64,000 nucleotides of DNA from Halicephalobus mephisto (lineage: Eukaryota > Nematoda > Chromadorea > Rhabditida > Panagrolaimidae): positions 186,001 through 250,000 of the forward strand of contig SWDT01000095.1 of assembly GCA_009193035.1 (NCBI GenBank). Reading direction: 5' to 3'. A model generated the notes under the pieces. The model ran no database searches. It saw only the letters and a list, made by a program, of their open reading frames with translations, and was not told the origin of the DNA. The translations under genes and the position numbers were made by a program. Positions 11,811 through 24,825 of this stretch are shown piece after piece; the first letter of the stretch is position 1; each line of letters begins with the position of its first letter.

Positions 11811-13674
11811 TCGAGCTTTTCAAAATTGTCAATTAATAAAAATAAATTATTATTTTTTAAAACAAAAAAACTGAACAAATTTAAAATTAATGAATTTAAA
11901 AACAATAAGATCAAAGATGAATAAAAATAGGAAATTATTTTAATTTAAAATTAGTGAAAATAAATGGTTCAGTTTAAAATTTAAAAAAAATTAAAATTAT
12001 TAAAAATATTTAAATTATTAAAAAAAATTTTAAATTATTAAAAATATTTAAATTTAAAAATATTTAAAATTTATAAATTTGCAAAATTAAATATCTCGAT
12101 TAAAAATCAAAAAAATATTTGAACAAATTTAATTAGATTTAAAATTAGAGAAAATAAATAATTTTTGATTGAATTATTTGAAATTAATAAATTTAAAAAT
12201 TGAATATTGTAGTTAAAAAATACTTAAATTTAGAATTGACTTATTTAGAAATAATTCGACCAGTTTTTGGTTTTTTGTAGTTCATAAGAATGGCCAAAAC
12301 AAGGCCAAATCAGTGTGTTCGGGAGGAAGCTCGCGACCGGTGAGAGTCAGTCGGAAAATGGGCCGTAAAGATCGCGCGGGAACCTGGCATTTCATGTGGT
12401 CCACCTAGATTGGCACTGTTTCATACTGTCATAATAATAAGCAAAAAAGACCGAAATTAAAAGGTCATAAAAAATCTAAATGAAAAAAAATTATTTTTTT
12501 TTAAAACAAAGAAATCCAAAACTGTAAAAGTCGAACGATCCCCTTGTCCAGGTCGTTCATGTTTGGCAAATGGCGGACTGGTTTCCGAACTAGATGAGGA
12601 GATCTACAGACCTTTAAAAAAGAAAAAAACAAAGTTTTAGTTCGCGAAAATGTCCATGTGCCCTCAGGGCGGCTGATAGTCACTTTTCTAAATTTCATAA
12701 TTGAGATTTCTAAAATCTCATTTTAGATCGCCAAAAATCAACCTAATATTACATTGTTCAAATTTTAAAATTTATAAAAATTAAAAATTTGTCCGAAAAT
12801 GTCTCGACACGAATTTCGAAAACTCTGGATTTCGGATGTTGATTCTAAAAGTTGTTGAATTTTGGAAGATTTTGAAAATTCTCACGGGATCCCTAGAGGT
12901 CTTAGCAGTTTCCACGTGGTTTCCCAAGATGTCGAAACTTTCTAGAATTCCGTAGAAATTTCCAGAATCCGATTGAAATTTCCAGAAGCTTCCACGATGT
13001 TCTTCAAAATTTTATAATTTTCTAAAATCGTTCGGTAAATTTCTGAATTTTGTCGAAAAATCTAGAACTCAATGAATATCACAAAATTTCTGAGATTTTC
13101 TAATTTTGAAATTTTCCGAAATTCTTTGGAAAATTCAGAAATTTCAAAGATTTCAAAGATTTCAGAACTTACATGAATTTCGTGGAAGAATCTAGAATCC
13201 GATAAAAATTCTAAAATTTTTTCCAAAGTTTTCTAACATTTCAAAACTTTTTAGAATTTCTTTAAAAATTCTTAAATTTAATAAAAAATTTATAAATTTC
13301 TAAAATTTAATAAAAAATTTATAAAATTCTGAACTTTAATGAAAATTTTTTACGAAATTCTAAAATATAAAAATTTTTATAAAATTCCAAATTTATTTAA
13401 AAATTAAAAAATTTCCGTAAAGTTTTCTAAAGTTTCAAATTTTCCATTAAATCCTAGAAGTTCCCACGAAATTCTAATTTTTCAAAGTTTCAATTAACTG
13501 CGAAATAATTTTAAATAAATTTCGAAATTTACAAAAAATGAAATATTTTTTAAATTAAAAATTTTTTAAATTTTAACTATTTTTCCTGACGGAATAAATA
13601 TGAATTTTATAGATTTTAAAACGTTAAATGTTTAAAAATTAATAAATTTAAAAAGTAAATTATAATTGAAAATT

Positions 13675-13905
13675 TTTTGATAAAATAAAAAATTTTGGAA
13701 ATTTTTTAATAAAATAAAAATTTTGGAAATTTTTTAATAAAATAAAAATTTTGGAAATTTTTTAATAAAATAAAAATTTTGGAAATTTTTTAATAAAATG
13801 AAAAATTTTAGAAATTTTTTAATAAAATGGAAAATTTTGGAAATTTTTTGATAAAATGGAAAATTTTGGAAATTTTTTAATAAGATGAAAATTTTGGAAA
13901 TTTCA
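13675..13905. repeat. 27-bp AT-rich tandem array
   Basis: About eight copies of an AAATTTTGGAAATTTTTTAA-type unit. The minus-strand open frame over it (13734-14099) is the array read as Phe/Lys/Ile-rich peptide and is not a gene. Confidence 0.7.
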
Positions 13906-14102
13906 ATTGAGAAAAATTTTGAAACATTGGTTCCGTAATCCGCGGAATAAAAAGCCGTAATTTGAGAACCTTCCAGAATTTCCAATGATTTCAATTTAAG
14001 TTTCAAAGTTATTAAAAAGTAAAAAACAATGGTTTTAGGGCAATAAGCCCGTGTCCTTAAAAAATTTCTCTGGAGAGTCTGCTTCGAGAGATTACCCACT
14101 TA

Positions 14103-14242
14103 CGGTCGCCTCTTTGAGCTTCTTCTTCCTCAAAAAAACCCCGTTTTGAGTGCCACTCGTAGAAAGGCAAAAGAACAGATGGAATGGCAAAAAGATTAAA
14201 CAATACTGATGAGATATTCATGGCGGTAATGAACATGTTCAA
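14103..14242 (-). other. Possible isolated exon, unknown
   Basis: On the minus strand an ATG at 14242 opens a frame beginning MNMFITAMNISSVLFNLFA, with a hydrophobic start, then a polar segment (EEEEAQRGD), then a good donor (C|GTAAGTGG) near 14104-14097. The base composition is less AT-rich than the surroundings. I could not find a partner exon, and it matches no family I know. It may be a chance frame or a fragment of a small gene. Confidence 0.15.
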
Positions 14243-15889
14243 AAAAGCTATATTAACACCTATTTGTTAATTTCAATATCGAAAAAATGAACAAGAAACT
14301 TGATGAAGTTGATAGATACCGCTTTGGGATTATGTATTTTAAAAATAAATTAAGAAAAAATTTTAAATAAACTTTTTTTTAAATTTTAAAATAAACTTTT
14401 TTTTTAAATTTTAAAATAACTTTTTTTTAAAATTTTTTAAATAAACTTTTTTTTTTAATTTTTTAAAAATTAAGAAATTCAGTATCAAAAAAGTTTAAAA
14501 TAATCGTTTTTGAAATTTATAAAATTTAAAAAATGGTCCCGACACGACTTTCTTTCATTATTTATTTCTAATTTTATTATTTAAAATTGCCGGAAACTTT
14601 GTTACGGGACTTGGTTAACGATCCCAAATGGACTAATCAATCCGAAGTAATCCGAAAAAGTCAATTGTGGACGGATAAGAGGAACTGACATGACATCAAA
14701 AAAGTTCATCATTTGAATTTTTTATTGACATTGTTTAGGATTAAGGAGGATTTGTCTTTGTAATGGGAAAAATTTAATGACGTTTTTACGACTTGGAAAA
14801 TTTCCAACAATAACATATTTTATGCAGTTTTTTCGGAATTTTTTAATTAAAAAAATAATTTTAAATTTCAATTTTACACATTTTGAGGATTTTATGGAAG
14901 TTTCTGGAGAGCTCTAGAATCTCGTAGGAGCTTCTGAAGTCTTCCAGAATCTTGTGAAAATTTCTAGAAAATTCTAGAATTTTATAAAAATTTAAAAATT
15001 TTCTAAAATTTCACAGAAAATTGCGAATTTTCTGAATTTTGTGGAAACTTTAAAAAATTCTGGAATTTTGTAGAAATTTTTAAGGATTTTCTAAAATGTT
15101 ATAGAAAATTGGAATTTTCAAAGATCTCTTGAAAATTTCCAAAGCCTTCAGAATCCCGTCGAAACTTCTAAAATTTTAAAAATTTCCAGAAATTTCCGAA
15201 AACATCTAGAATTTCGAAGAAATTTCCGAAATATTCCAGAATCCAAGGAAGTTTCGAAATTTAATAAAAACTTCGATTTTTGAGGATTTTAAAAAATTTA
15301 TAATTAAACAACTTTTTAAAATTCTAATTTTTGATTTTTTAGATGATATTACTGATTTAACTTTCCCACAGATAAGAATGAACATAATCGATCTCAAAAA
15401 ACCTCTTGAGAGGTCAATACTGTACAGGAAACAAAACGGAAATTTCCAAGGGTAATGAATGAGTTTCTGACGACCGGACAATTCCAGCAGAGGTGCCAGA
15501 GTTGAGAAAGCGCAATTTGATGGATGATTTTCTTGTTTTCTTTTAGAAAGTCAAGAAAATTTTCCAAGTCCTTGAGATTTGTTCGTAAATGTCAAATTTG
15601 AACAAATTTATCGAAAAATGAAAAACAATTAAAATCAATTAAGATGAAATTAATTTCAGATCCAAGTATACTGTAAAAAAGTAAAACAATCCTGATTTTA
15701 CTTCAGTAATATATTATTTCTGGATGTAAAAAAGATTATTTCAGAATATGTCTCTAATTTTCCGAAAAAACTAAAAAATTAAACAAATTAAAACAAATTA
15801 AACAAATTTTAAAGAATTTCACAAGAGATCTTTTGTTTGGAAATTCAGAATTAAAAGTATAACTTTAGAAAATCAAAAAATGAAAGTTT

Positions 15890-16165
15890 TCCTTTCTACA
15901 TCTATCCCTACTATTATCTCTACTTCTATCCTTATTCCTATCTCTATATCTACTATTATCTCTACATCTATGTCTACCATCATCCCTATCTTTATTTCTA
16001 CCCCTACCCCTACTTCTACCCTTATTTCTATCTCTATATCTACCCCTATCCTTGCCTGTATTCCTACCTCTACTTTTATCCTTACTTCTACCCCCACCTC
16101 TACCCTTATCCCTACCTGTACCCCTATCCCTACCCCTATTTCTACCTTTATCTGGATCAGAACCC
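15890..16165. repeat. Degenerate hexanucleotide satellite (TCTAYC)n
   Basis: About 270 bp are built almost only from 6-bp units such as TCTACC, TCTATC, CCTATC and CCTACC. The period keeps all frames open, which produces 100-aa frames on both strands (Ser/Thr/Ile/Pro-rich on plus; Val/Glu/Ile/Gly-rich on minus). These are artefacts of the repeat. It is not the nematode telomere repeat TTAGGC. Confidence 0.75.
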
Positions 16166-17499
16166 TACAGTGCATTGATTAATAGTTTTATTTAAGTAGT
16201 AAGACTTTAAAAGTATTCTGTAACTATAATCTGGTTTCAATACCCCCTCAAACATCGGAGACGAATTACTCAGCTTGTCACAAATCATCTTTCCACAAAT
16301 TACACAAAAATCCATAGCCTAGTGTTGTTGCGTCAGATCCGGAAGGATGCCCTTGCCAGAGGAAACCGGACAATCAGGGAGTCTCCTCGAGAGCAAAGGT
16401 AAAGTAAATCAAAAAATATGTCATTAGCCCGTGTCAGAAAGGCATACCTGGCTGACAACTGTTTTTCGTTATCCTCGGGCTTATAGCTAAAGATTGTTTT
16501 ACATTTTTTTATTGCTTTTTTTTGAAAAAAGCAATTTGAAAGGTGCTAATGGGGTTTTCGGGATTAACGAAAACATTTAAATCATAATATCTTTAAAAAG
16601 TTGGATTTTTTAAAAAACAAAAGAACATTGAAATTTAAGTTAAAAAATAAAAATTATAAAAAATTAAATTCGTTAAAAAATGGTTTTGACACGAATTTCA
16701 GCAATTTTTAGATTAGGGAACTTGCCTAAAATGTGTAAGACTCACAGGGGGAGGGGGTCCTAGAAAAGTAACATGTAAGCCTTACATATTTTAGACAAAC
16801 TCCCTTTTTGGATTTCAGAAAGTCCTGCTCGATTTTCGAACATTTTAGAAATTTTTGAATTAATAGAAATTTAAAATTCCACGGGTTCTAGGAGACTTCT
16901 GAATCTTCTGTTGGATTCCAGAAAATTCTGCGAAATTTTTAAAATTCCAAAAGTTTCTAAAATTTTAAAATTTTTCAAAATTCTAAAAATTCTAAAAATT
17001 TTCAAAAAATTTCATTATATTTTAAAACTTTTCAAAAACTTTAAAAATATCTAAAATTTTTCAAAAACTTTAAAAATATTTAAAAATTTTCGAGAAGATT
17101 CTAATTACAGGAAGAAATGACGTTTTTTAAAATTAAATCTTCTTCAAGGACTTTGGGTTTGAATTTGGAGTTGAAAATGAAAACTTTGAACTCCAACAGG
17201 GTCGACGTTTCTTCCAAGTTGGAAACCCAGAAATAATTAAATCCAAAAATCAGTCAAATTCACACCATGGCGCTGACAGGGCAAAAAGCAGATGTTCAAA
17301 ATTTGGATCCTCGTGTCGCTAAATCCAAGATCTTCAACGAGGACAGTTCAATAATCTTCAATAATTCAAGTCCTAAATCATCAGTTAAAAAGAGTAGATC
17401 AATTTTCGTTCCAAAATCAATATTTTTAATTTTCAAAGAATTTAAAAATTTTTTTTAAATTTAAAAATTTATTAAAAATTAAAAAATAATTTTGAAAAT

Positions 17500-17830
17500 C
17501 ATTCGTGTCAGGACCAAATTTCACTAATCTGGTCTCGACGCGAAGAATAATTTTCAATTTTCTTAAATTTAAAATTTTTTATTAAAAAAATTGAAAAATA
17601 ATAAAAATGTTTTTCGTGTCAAGACCAAAATCAATTTAAAAAACCGAATTAATGAAATTTGGTCTTGACACGAATGATTTTCAATTTTCTTAAATTTAAA
17701 AATCTTTATTAAAAAAATTGAAAAATAATAAAAATATTTTTCTTGTCAAGACCAAAATCAATTTAAAAAATCAAATTAATGAAATTTGGTCTTGACACGA
17801 ATGATTTTTTCAATGTTGTTTTCGATAAAT
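17500..17830. repeat. Inverted/tandem GTGTCAAGACCAAA repeat
   Basis: A ~116-bp unit is present about twice. Each has CGTGTCAAGACCAAAATCAA followed by its inverse (TTTGGTCTTGACACGAATGA). Each unit could therefore fold into a hairpin. Confidence 0.6.
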
Positions 17831-18112
17831 TTTTTATAATTTTTGATTCTCTAAAATTTAAAAATTTATTAATTTAATAAAAATATTGAAAAATAGATTT
17901 AAAAATGGCGAAATTTGTTTTCCTTATTAGGGCCCAAATTGAAGGATTTAATTTGTTTGGGAATCCAGAAATAACATGGAACATCAATCATCGGAGTCTT
18001 CCACAGCATGAAGCCTCGTTTTGCAGGTGCCGTTCTCGACTGGAGGATTGCGCAAGGACCAATTCTGTCTTTACCAAAACAAAGGATAACCAACCAACCA
18101 ACTTATTTTGCT

Positions 18113-18657
18113 TCTGGTTCTTTTCCACAATAGAAACTCTAAACAATGGTCATTTGGTGCTAATTTAAGAAAAAAGCCAAATAAGTGGAAAAGTAGGCCC
18201 TACGACAGTTGTCTCCCAGCGGTATTTGCTCCCTTTATTTCGTAAAATTTATTTCGTTTTTATATTAATTTTTTAATAGTTAAATTAATTTAATATTTTA
18301 TTCAAATAAAAAATTAATTTTTAAAAAATTTCGAAATAAATGCAAATTAAAAAAGAAAAAAACAGAGTAAATGCTGTTAGAGGACTGTACGACATTTGCT
18401 TCCTTTATTTCGTAAAATTTATTTCGTTTTTATTATTAATTTTTTAATAATTAAATTAATTTAATATTTTATTCAAATAAAAAGTTAATTTTTAAAAAAT
18501 TTCGAAATAAATGCAAATTAAAAAGGAAAAAACGGAGTAAATGCCGCTGGGGACAACTGTCGTACAGTCTCGTTTTTGGTTTTTTCTGCAATAAAAACTC
18601 CAAACAATGGTCATTTGACGCTAATTGAAGAAAAAAGCCAAACAAGTGGAAAAGTGT
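18113..18657. repeat. Composite repeat: TIR element between direct repeats
   Basis: An inner element (about 18201-18565) has inverted ends; the left end reads TACGACAGTTGTCTCCCAGC, and the right end is its inverse with one substitution. Its interior is a ~170-bp unit duplicated in tandem (18223-18370 and 18393-18540). The whole is bracketed by ~85-bp direct repeats (18113-18195 and 18576-18657) sharing AACAATGGTCATTTG and GAAAAAAGCCAAA. No coding capacity. Confidence 0.6.
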
Positions 18658-19764
18658 AAGAATCTCTGAGATTTCATTGTTGACTCTTGATGATACTTCT
18701 TTGTCGGCTTGTCGAAAGCCTGTTCTCGGTCAAAACAAGCAAAGGATAAGCTTCACAAATATCCCGCTTGTAGATCGAGGTCCTAAATTGTCTCCAAGCA
18801 AAATTCAATCAAATTAAAGTATTTTTAAAACATTTTCAATCATGATTTTAAGCTACAGTAATCCAGATTAAAAATTATCACAAAAAATAATTTTTTAAAA
18901 TTAATTTTAAAATTTTTTATAAATTTTATTTTTTAAAATCAAAATTTGCATATTTTGTTGAATTTAACAAAAAATCGACTAGAACCTAAAAATTAAAAAA
19001 TATTTTAAAATTTCAAAATTTTCGTCAACATTCAAAAAAATTACATTTGTGTAAAAATCGTTTTAAATTTCATCCGTTACACCTCCGAGTTGCAGGTGAT
19101 CACAATTCGTTAAAAATATTTTAAAAATTTTTGTTTTTGACTAATTTTCACTATTACAGTATGATAAAGTTTGTTTTCTACTTTTAAAAAATAAAAACCT
19201 TAAAAATTTAAAACTTTATTTTTAAAAATTAAAATTAAATTTAAAAAGCTCAATTTAAAAATGACCAATTTTAACAAAAATTACTGTACTTCAGTCAAAC
19301 CATCATTCGTGTCGGGACCAGAACTAAACGAAATTTACTTTTTTCTAATTGCAATTACGAAATAAAATACTTTCGACTCAAAAAACTACAGTAAAATATT
19401 TAATTTAATTTTTTTACATAATTTAAAAAAAATCAAAAATAAAATATTTCCGATTCAAAAAACTACAATAATTCAAAATAATTAATTTTTTTACATAATT
19501 TAAAAAAAATTAAAAATAAAATACTTTCGATTCAAAAAACTACAGTAAAATATTTAATTTAATTTTTTTACATAATTTCAGAAAATTACTCATTTTTGTA
19601 TTAATTTTCATCTTTTTCAACTTTTAATATTTTCATCACCGTGAGAACTTCATGATTGAATCACCTTGATTTAAAACACCTGATCCAATTATATTTACAT
19701 GCAATGACAAGTAAGAACATTAGGAAATCGAATAAATTACCCGTTAACTTATTTTTGGCATTTT

Positions 19765-22700
19765 TCATCGATGAAATAACCTCCATACAAAAGCTCTGGC
19801 TTTGTTTCTGGTTCCTCTGCCCCGAAGTGGAGGAGTATGTTTCGCGAGAATTTCATAAAACCGAGGTAAAGCTCCATTGACGTATTTCGAATCTCTCTAA
19901 AAAATTAAAAAATAAAAATTAAACAAAAAAAAACTCACCGGAGTGTAGAGAAAAGCTTGGAAAATTCCCGATTCCACAAACCATTGAAGAAATTCCCTGG
20001 CATCTGGCGCTGGATGAAGTTTAACAAATCTTTTTTTATTCTTCGCCGTCAGAATATTGGCTCCACACGAAAAAGTCTTATAATGACCGAAAAGTTCAGC
20101 ATACCAGATCATTATCCGCTGAAAATCGGTCCTATATTACGGTATTTATAAAATATTAAATAATTTATTTCAATAAAATTAACAATTTTTATTTTTCTAA
20201 AAATTTCTCAAATATTACACTATCCTAATTTGTTTCTTTAAATAATAAATAATATTAAATTTCCAATAGATATTGTAAAAAATCAAAAATTATTCAAAAT
20301 GTTCAAAAAAGTCCACTTTTTGTCCAGATTTTTTTTGTAATTCGCATTACTGTTTACTTTTAAAAAAAACCAGAAATTCAAAAAAAATTCTAGGAATTTT
20401 ATTTCGATTTTTGTCAAATTATTCGTTTGTTTAAACCTCAAACTTGGGTAATTAAATCGTTAAAATTACAGTATGAAAAAAATTATAAAAATATTGTTTT
20501 TGAAAAAATAAAATTTTTTTTCTCTATTTATTCGACGGAATTGTTGCAATCAGCTGATTGGGCATTTACCGTATTCTTTTCAAATCCATCAAAAATTCAA
20601 TATTATTTAAGAAATAATACTATAATAAAATTTAAAAATACTTAAAAACGATTAAAATTGTGACAAAATTAATATCCATAAATTACTTAAAGTTTTACAA
20701 TTATGAAATTAATAAAAATTAAAACCAACCTTTTCGATCATAAATCCAAATTTTTCCTCCGAACATCTTCGTGGAAATAATCCTTTCAATGATGTCACAA
20801 GATCTACTGTATATTTTTTCGGAAATCCCATTGCTCGTCCAGCATTAACCAAAGCTTTAAGTCTGGTGTCCATGTTCTGAATTGCCTCCAGGGGTAGAGA
20901 AGGAAGAACCACCCCGCGTTCCAGGTCGATAATGGTGATGTCTTCACTTCCTTCTGTTCCAGGAATCGAACAAATAATGTCCTTCAAAGTGTTCAAATTG
21001 TACCTCATCATGCCACAAATGTACGGAGTTGGATTATAAGCCAATTCGACATGGGTATCCGGAACGATCGGGATCAAAGTATGAGGCCATTCCAAAGGAG
21101 ATAACAACTTGACAAGGGATTGAACTGCTTCCGTAATAGTCACGACATCAGATCCAGTCACAATCACTCTCTTTTCTGCCAATAAACTCAAAAAAATAAA
21201 AACAATATTTTCCACTCCTAATTTTTCGACGATTTCTGTCGTTGGTTTCTGGGCAAACGTGTATCCTCTGTGATGAGGAACCACGAACTGCGAGTTCTTA
21301 ATAGATTCATCTGAAATAATTACCATACTAAAAATCAAAAGCAAATATTTTCAAAATTGTTTCAAAGCGGATTTTTAAAAACAAAAGTAGCCTGAAGGAT
21401 GATTTCTGTTTTGCATGAGAGTTATTTCGTAATCAATCACATATCATAAAAATCGAAAATAAGTATTTTACAAAATTGTTTCAAAGCGGATTTTCAGAAA
21501 ATCCCAGAAACTACAGTAGTCTACGTGAAAACTAAATTTTCGTAATCAATACTTTTAGGTTAATTTTTTACAAACATCTGGAAACTTCTGAACCAGAGTA
21601 TATAGTGTGAAATTCTATCTTTGTGGTTCAATAATTATATATGAAAATATTAATAAACATCCCAGAAATCGTATTTCCAAAATTCCCCATCGAAAATGGA
21701 TTTTTGCTTGTTAATCAAAAATCAAAGTTAATTTACTTACAATTTGAAGTCAATCTGAGTTGCATGATGTCCGAGCAAATTGTGTGCAATAAAGACGGAT
21801 CTCGTCTGAGGGTTCGAATCAGGTCTTCAGCCATCGATCTGAGGAGGTTCTCGACTGGGAAAGCCGCTGTCAAAACAACAACGCCGTAATTCACTAAAAA
21901 AAATAAACAACAACGTAATCGATAAACCACTCACATGGATTGAGATCGGGTTTAGGAACGTAGTATTCGGTTCCAAAAGAATAAATCTGGTACTTGAAAC
22001 AATAAGCAAAGGTCCTAAAAAGTAAACTTTACTCAGTTTTTAGATTAAAAAAACTAACCTATTGCCCCGTTCGTCTGTCAAAACCACAGTGTACTGACAA
22101 ATCTGGTCATCCCGTAGCTTCTGACGTGGAGGTTGAGTGAAATCGGGAAAAAACAAAGGTGGAGGAAATTTGTGGTCATCCGAATCTGAAAAATAAAACC
22201 ATACAGGATAAATATAAAAAACAAATTTAAAAGTTATATCAAGTTATAAAAATATATATAACAACGTTTAAAAATTCTATCAAATAAACTAAAAAAGTTA
22301 AATGTTTAAAAAATAATATAAAATAAATTTGAAAAAATTACGAAACTTTTAAAAATTAAAAAGTAAATTTAAAAAATTACAAAATTTTTAAATATTAAAA
22401 AGTAAATTTAAAAAACTACAAAATTTTTAAAAATTAAAAAGTAAATTTGAAAAATTACGAAATTTTTAAAAATTAAAAAGTAAATTTGAAAAATTACGAA
22501 ATTTTTAAAAATTAAAAAGTAAATTTGAAAAATTACGAAATTTTTAAAAATTAAAAACTTACCTAACCTTGGAACAGCGTATTCGATATATGGAACGTAA
22601 GCAGATTTCAGACCATTGAGAGTTCGGATTTCTTCTGGAGTTGCTTCTTGGCTGAAAATTCAGTTGAAAAGGGATTTGAGATCTAGTTGACTTACGATGT

Positions 22701-23003
22701 CTTCAATCTCAGGTAGAGAATCTGGGTCACGACCACGGCTTCATCTTCGTTCAAATTTTTCATTTTTTCACAATATTTACTTGTAGTCCTTCTCCTTATC
22801 AGTCTCGCCCTCCTAATCAACGAAGAACCGGGGTTTCTGATAGGTCTGACGCAACTTGGGTTCTTGATGGACTCTTCTTTGAGTTCGTCCTTGAAGATTT
22901 TCGAATTTTTTTTCTGGATTTTTAGCGTATTTGGAGAAGCGTTTTTGAGGATTGGCTGCACAGGATCTTTGATGAAATTTCTATCTTTCTTCCATAACGA
23001 CAT
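19765..23003 (-). CDS. DENN-domain protein, likely Rab GEF
   Basis: Eight coding exons from the ATG at 23003 join in frame: about 23003-22694, 22652-22562, 22183-22059, 22012-21932, 21893-21741, 21312-20731, 20115-19938, 19909-19765; roughly 540 aa. The first ~100 residues are basic and probably disordered. An upstream-DENN-like segment follows (YVPYIEYAVPRL, FPPPLFFPDF, YTVVLTDERGNRTFAY). The core DENN segment is in the 582-bp exon (LLAEKRVIVTGSD, LLSPLEWPHTLIPIVPD, NPTPYICGMM). A downstream-DENN tail follows (REFLQWFVESGIFQAFLYTP). DENN proteins exchange GDP for GTP on Rab GTPases in membrane traffic. The shape looks closest to DENND2 or a related short DENN protein, but I cannot assign the subfamily. 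No signal peptide or TM was seen. Confidence 0.85.
22320..22560. repeat. 39-bp tandem array in a DENN intron
   Basis: About six copies of a 39-bp unit (AAATTTTTAAAAATTAAAAA then GTAAATTTGAAAAATTACG). The last copies are nearly identical. The array fills the intron up to the splice donor side of the exon ending at 22562. Confidence 0.7.
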
Positions 23004-24358
23004 GATCTGAAAAAATAAATTTTTAAAAATATATCAACTTTCAAAAAAATTCAGTTGTTGATTGATTGAGAGACACATGCGGGAAGACTGGCCAAAAAAG
23101 AAACAGGAAAAACGTCCAAGCTTGATGGTTTGACTGGTCTTTTTTGATGAAAAATTTATTTTTTGAAACAATTAAATATCGAATTTTAGCATTTTCGTGA
23201 CTAACTCTGGCGAATAATGAAGCCAATGTTGAATTTTTTATCAGTTGTTCCGTAAAAAATGATTCATCGGGAAATGCATGCATAATGAGCGAAACTGTGA
23301 TTTACAGAAATAGAAACAACAGTTTGATATATTGATATACTGATAATTTTGATCCATATATCAAAATCCAATGTATAACAAAACTATAGGAACGAATTTC
23401 TACATAATGCATAAAAATATCAATTTTCTTCAAAACAAAAACTCCAGAACAAGAAACCTCTTTTTAGGTGTAAAAATTTTCCTTCATATATCGAAATCAA
23501 ATAAAAAACAAAACTACAGAAGGAAATTCCCACATAACATAAAAAACATTAATTTTCTTTTGGAATAAAAAATGTATAATAAAAAACCTCTTTTTGGAGG
23601 TAAAAATTTTCCTTCATATATCAAAATTCATCCGTCTTTCAATTTTCCGAAAAAAAGCAAATTGCCTCTGGGACAATGCAGCATCGGACTTCCGGAGTGA
23701 ATTCCGGCGTGAATAACTAAAAAAAGCAATTAGGAATCTCAAACTAGCCACCAAAACTAATTTAGCTAAAATAAAATTAAAGAACAAACAAAATCAAATC
23801 ATGGATCACATTTCTGCTGTCGAAAATGTGACATTTGAATAGAAAATAGGAAGTCAGGAACCAAACAAAGACTTTGAAAGTGAATGAGTTCAGTGGCCCC
23901 GATCGAAAAACAGAAATTTTTCAACTGATTTGTCGGTTTTTTTTCAGACAGTTCCGACGGATTATTGAAGAAAATCTGAATTTAGGATTCAATATCTGAA
24001 ATTACACAATAGGATTCAAAACTTAGAAATTATAAATTTTAAAAATTAAATTTTAAAATTTCTGTAGATGTTTTACTTTTTAAAATTACTCGGTAATTGA
24101 ACTTGAAAAATGTTCTAGAATCTTCCAAAACAATTTAGATTTGTTATTCTGACCAAAGTGTTTTTTAATTAAATTTTAAAATTGGAGGAGTCCGTGGACA
24201 GTTTGACGGATGTTTGTTGTATACTACTAATTGTCGGAAAGGAACTGAATTTTGTAAACTGTCCACAACGATTAATCTAATCTCAAATGAAAAATTCGGA
24301 AATGTTTTCGTAGTTAAATTTTAAAATTAGAGAAAATTGCAGAAAGTTTAATGAATAT

Positions 24359-24825
24359 TGTTGAATCGATCGCCCTATCCTTATTGGGAAACGCTTGTTC
24401 CCGAACGGATTTCCTTAGTATTGATAAAGAATGCTTAGTCCTGAATGGATTTCCTTAGTATTGATAAAGAGTGCTTGGTCCTGCACGGATTCCCCTAGCA
24501 TCGACAAAAAGTGCTTGGTCCCGAACGGATTTCGTTAGTATTGATAAAGAGTGCTCGGTTCTGAATGGATTTCCTTAGCATCGACAAAGAGTGCTTGGTC
24601 CTGCACGGATTCCCTTAGCATCGACAAAAAGTGCTTGGTCCCGAACGGATTTCCTTAGTACCGATAAGAGAACATACAGTTCCTTTTGGCGAGAAATATA
24701 TGTTTGTTGTGTGTGTTGTGTTTGACAAATCTTGTATTATGCCTCAGGCATTTGTTAAATAAACTTCTCTATGATATCTACCTTTCTCATCGTTATATGA
24801 GCCACTCGGATCGACAAATACAACA
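24359..24825. mobile_element. Candidate solo LTR with internal minisatellite
   Basis: The segment starts TGTTGAATCGATC and ends GGATCGACAAATACAACA, so its ends are TGTTG/CAACA inverted repeats with a longer imperfect extension (CGATC/GATCG). An AATAAA polyadenylation-type signal lies near 24757. The flanking pentamers (AATAT and GATAC) share only their central three bases, so any target duplication has decayed. No retrotransposon coding region is next to it. The body is mostly a 40-bp minisatellite. Confidence 0.4.
24400..24675. repeat. 40-bp minisatellite with 120-bp higher-order period
   Basis: Seven 40-bp units, the last partial, begin at 24400, 24440, 24480, 24520, 24560, 24600 and 24640. 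They differ at their first bases in the order C-A-B-C-A-B-C, where C = CCCGAACGG, A = YCTGAATGG and B = CCTGCACGG. The array therefore expanded as a three-unit block. Confidence 0.75.

Larger units (their letters stand above)
9075..19764. other. 10.7-kb repeat-rich region without a convincing gene
   Basis: This lies between the 5' end of the RYK gene and the 3' end of the DENN gene. It holds many AT-rich tandem arrays (listed separately) and GC-richer patches near 10540-10910, 12290-12420, 12530-12680, 14050-14240, 14880-15250, 16200-16470 and 17120-17400. None reads as part of a recognisable protein. The RYK-proximal part presumably contains its promoter. Confidence 0.55.

Noticed and set aside
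13734..14099. 121-aa minus-strand frame
   Set aside because: Most of it is the 27-bp AT-rich array read as Phe/Lys/Ile repeats.
15873..16182. Two overlapping 100-aa frames on opposite strands
   Set aside because: Both are translations of the degenerate hexamer satellite, with repetitive Ser/Thr/Ile or Val/Glu composition.
17267..17458. 63-aa frame starting MALTGQKADVQNLD
   Set aside because: It looks exon-like for about 45 codons but decays into AT-rich repeat sequence with no donor or partner exon.
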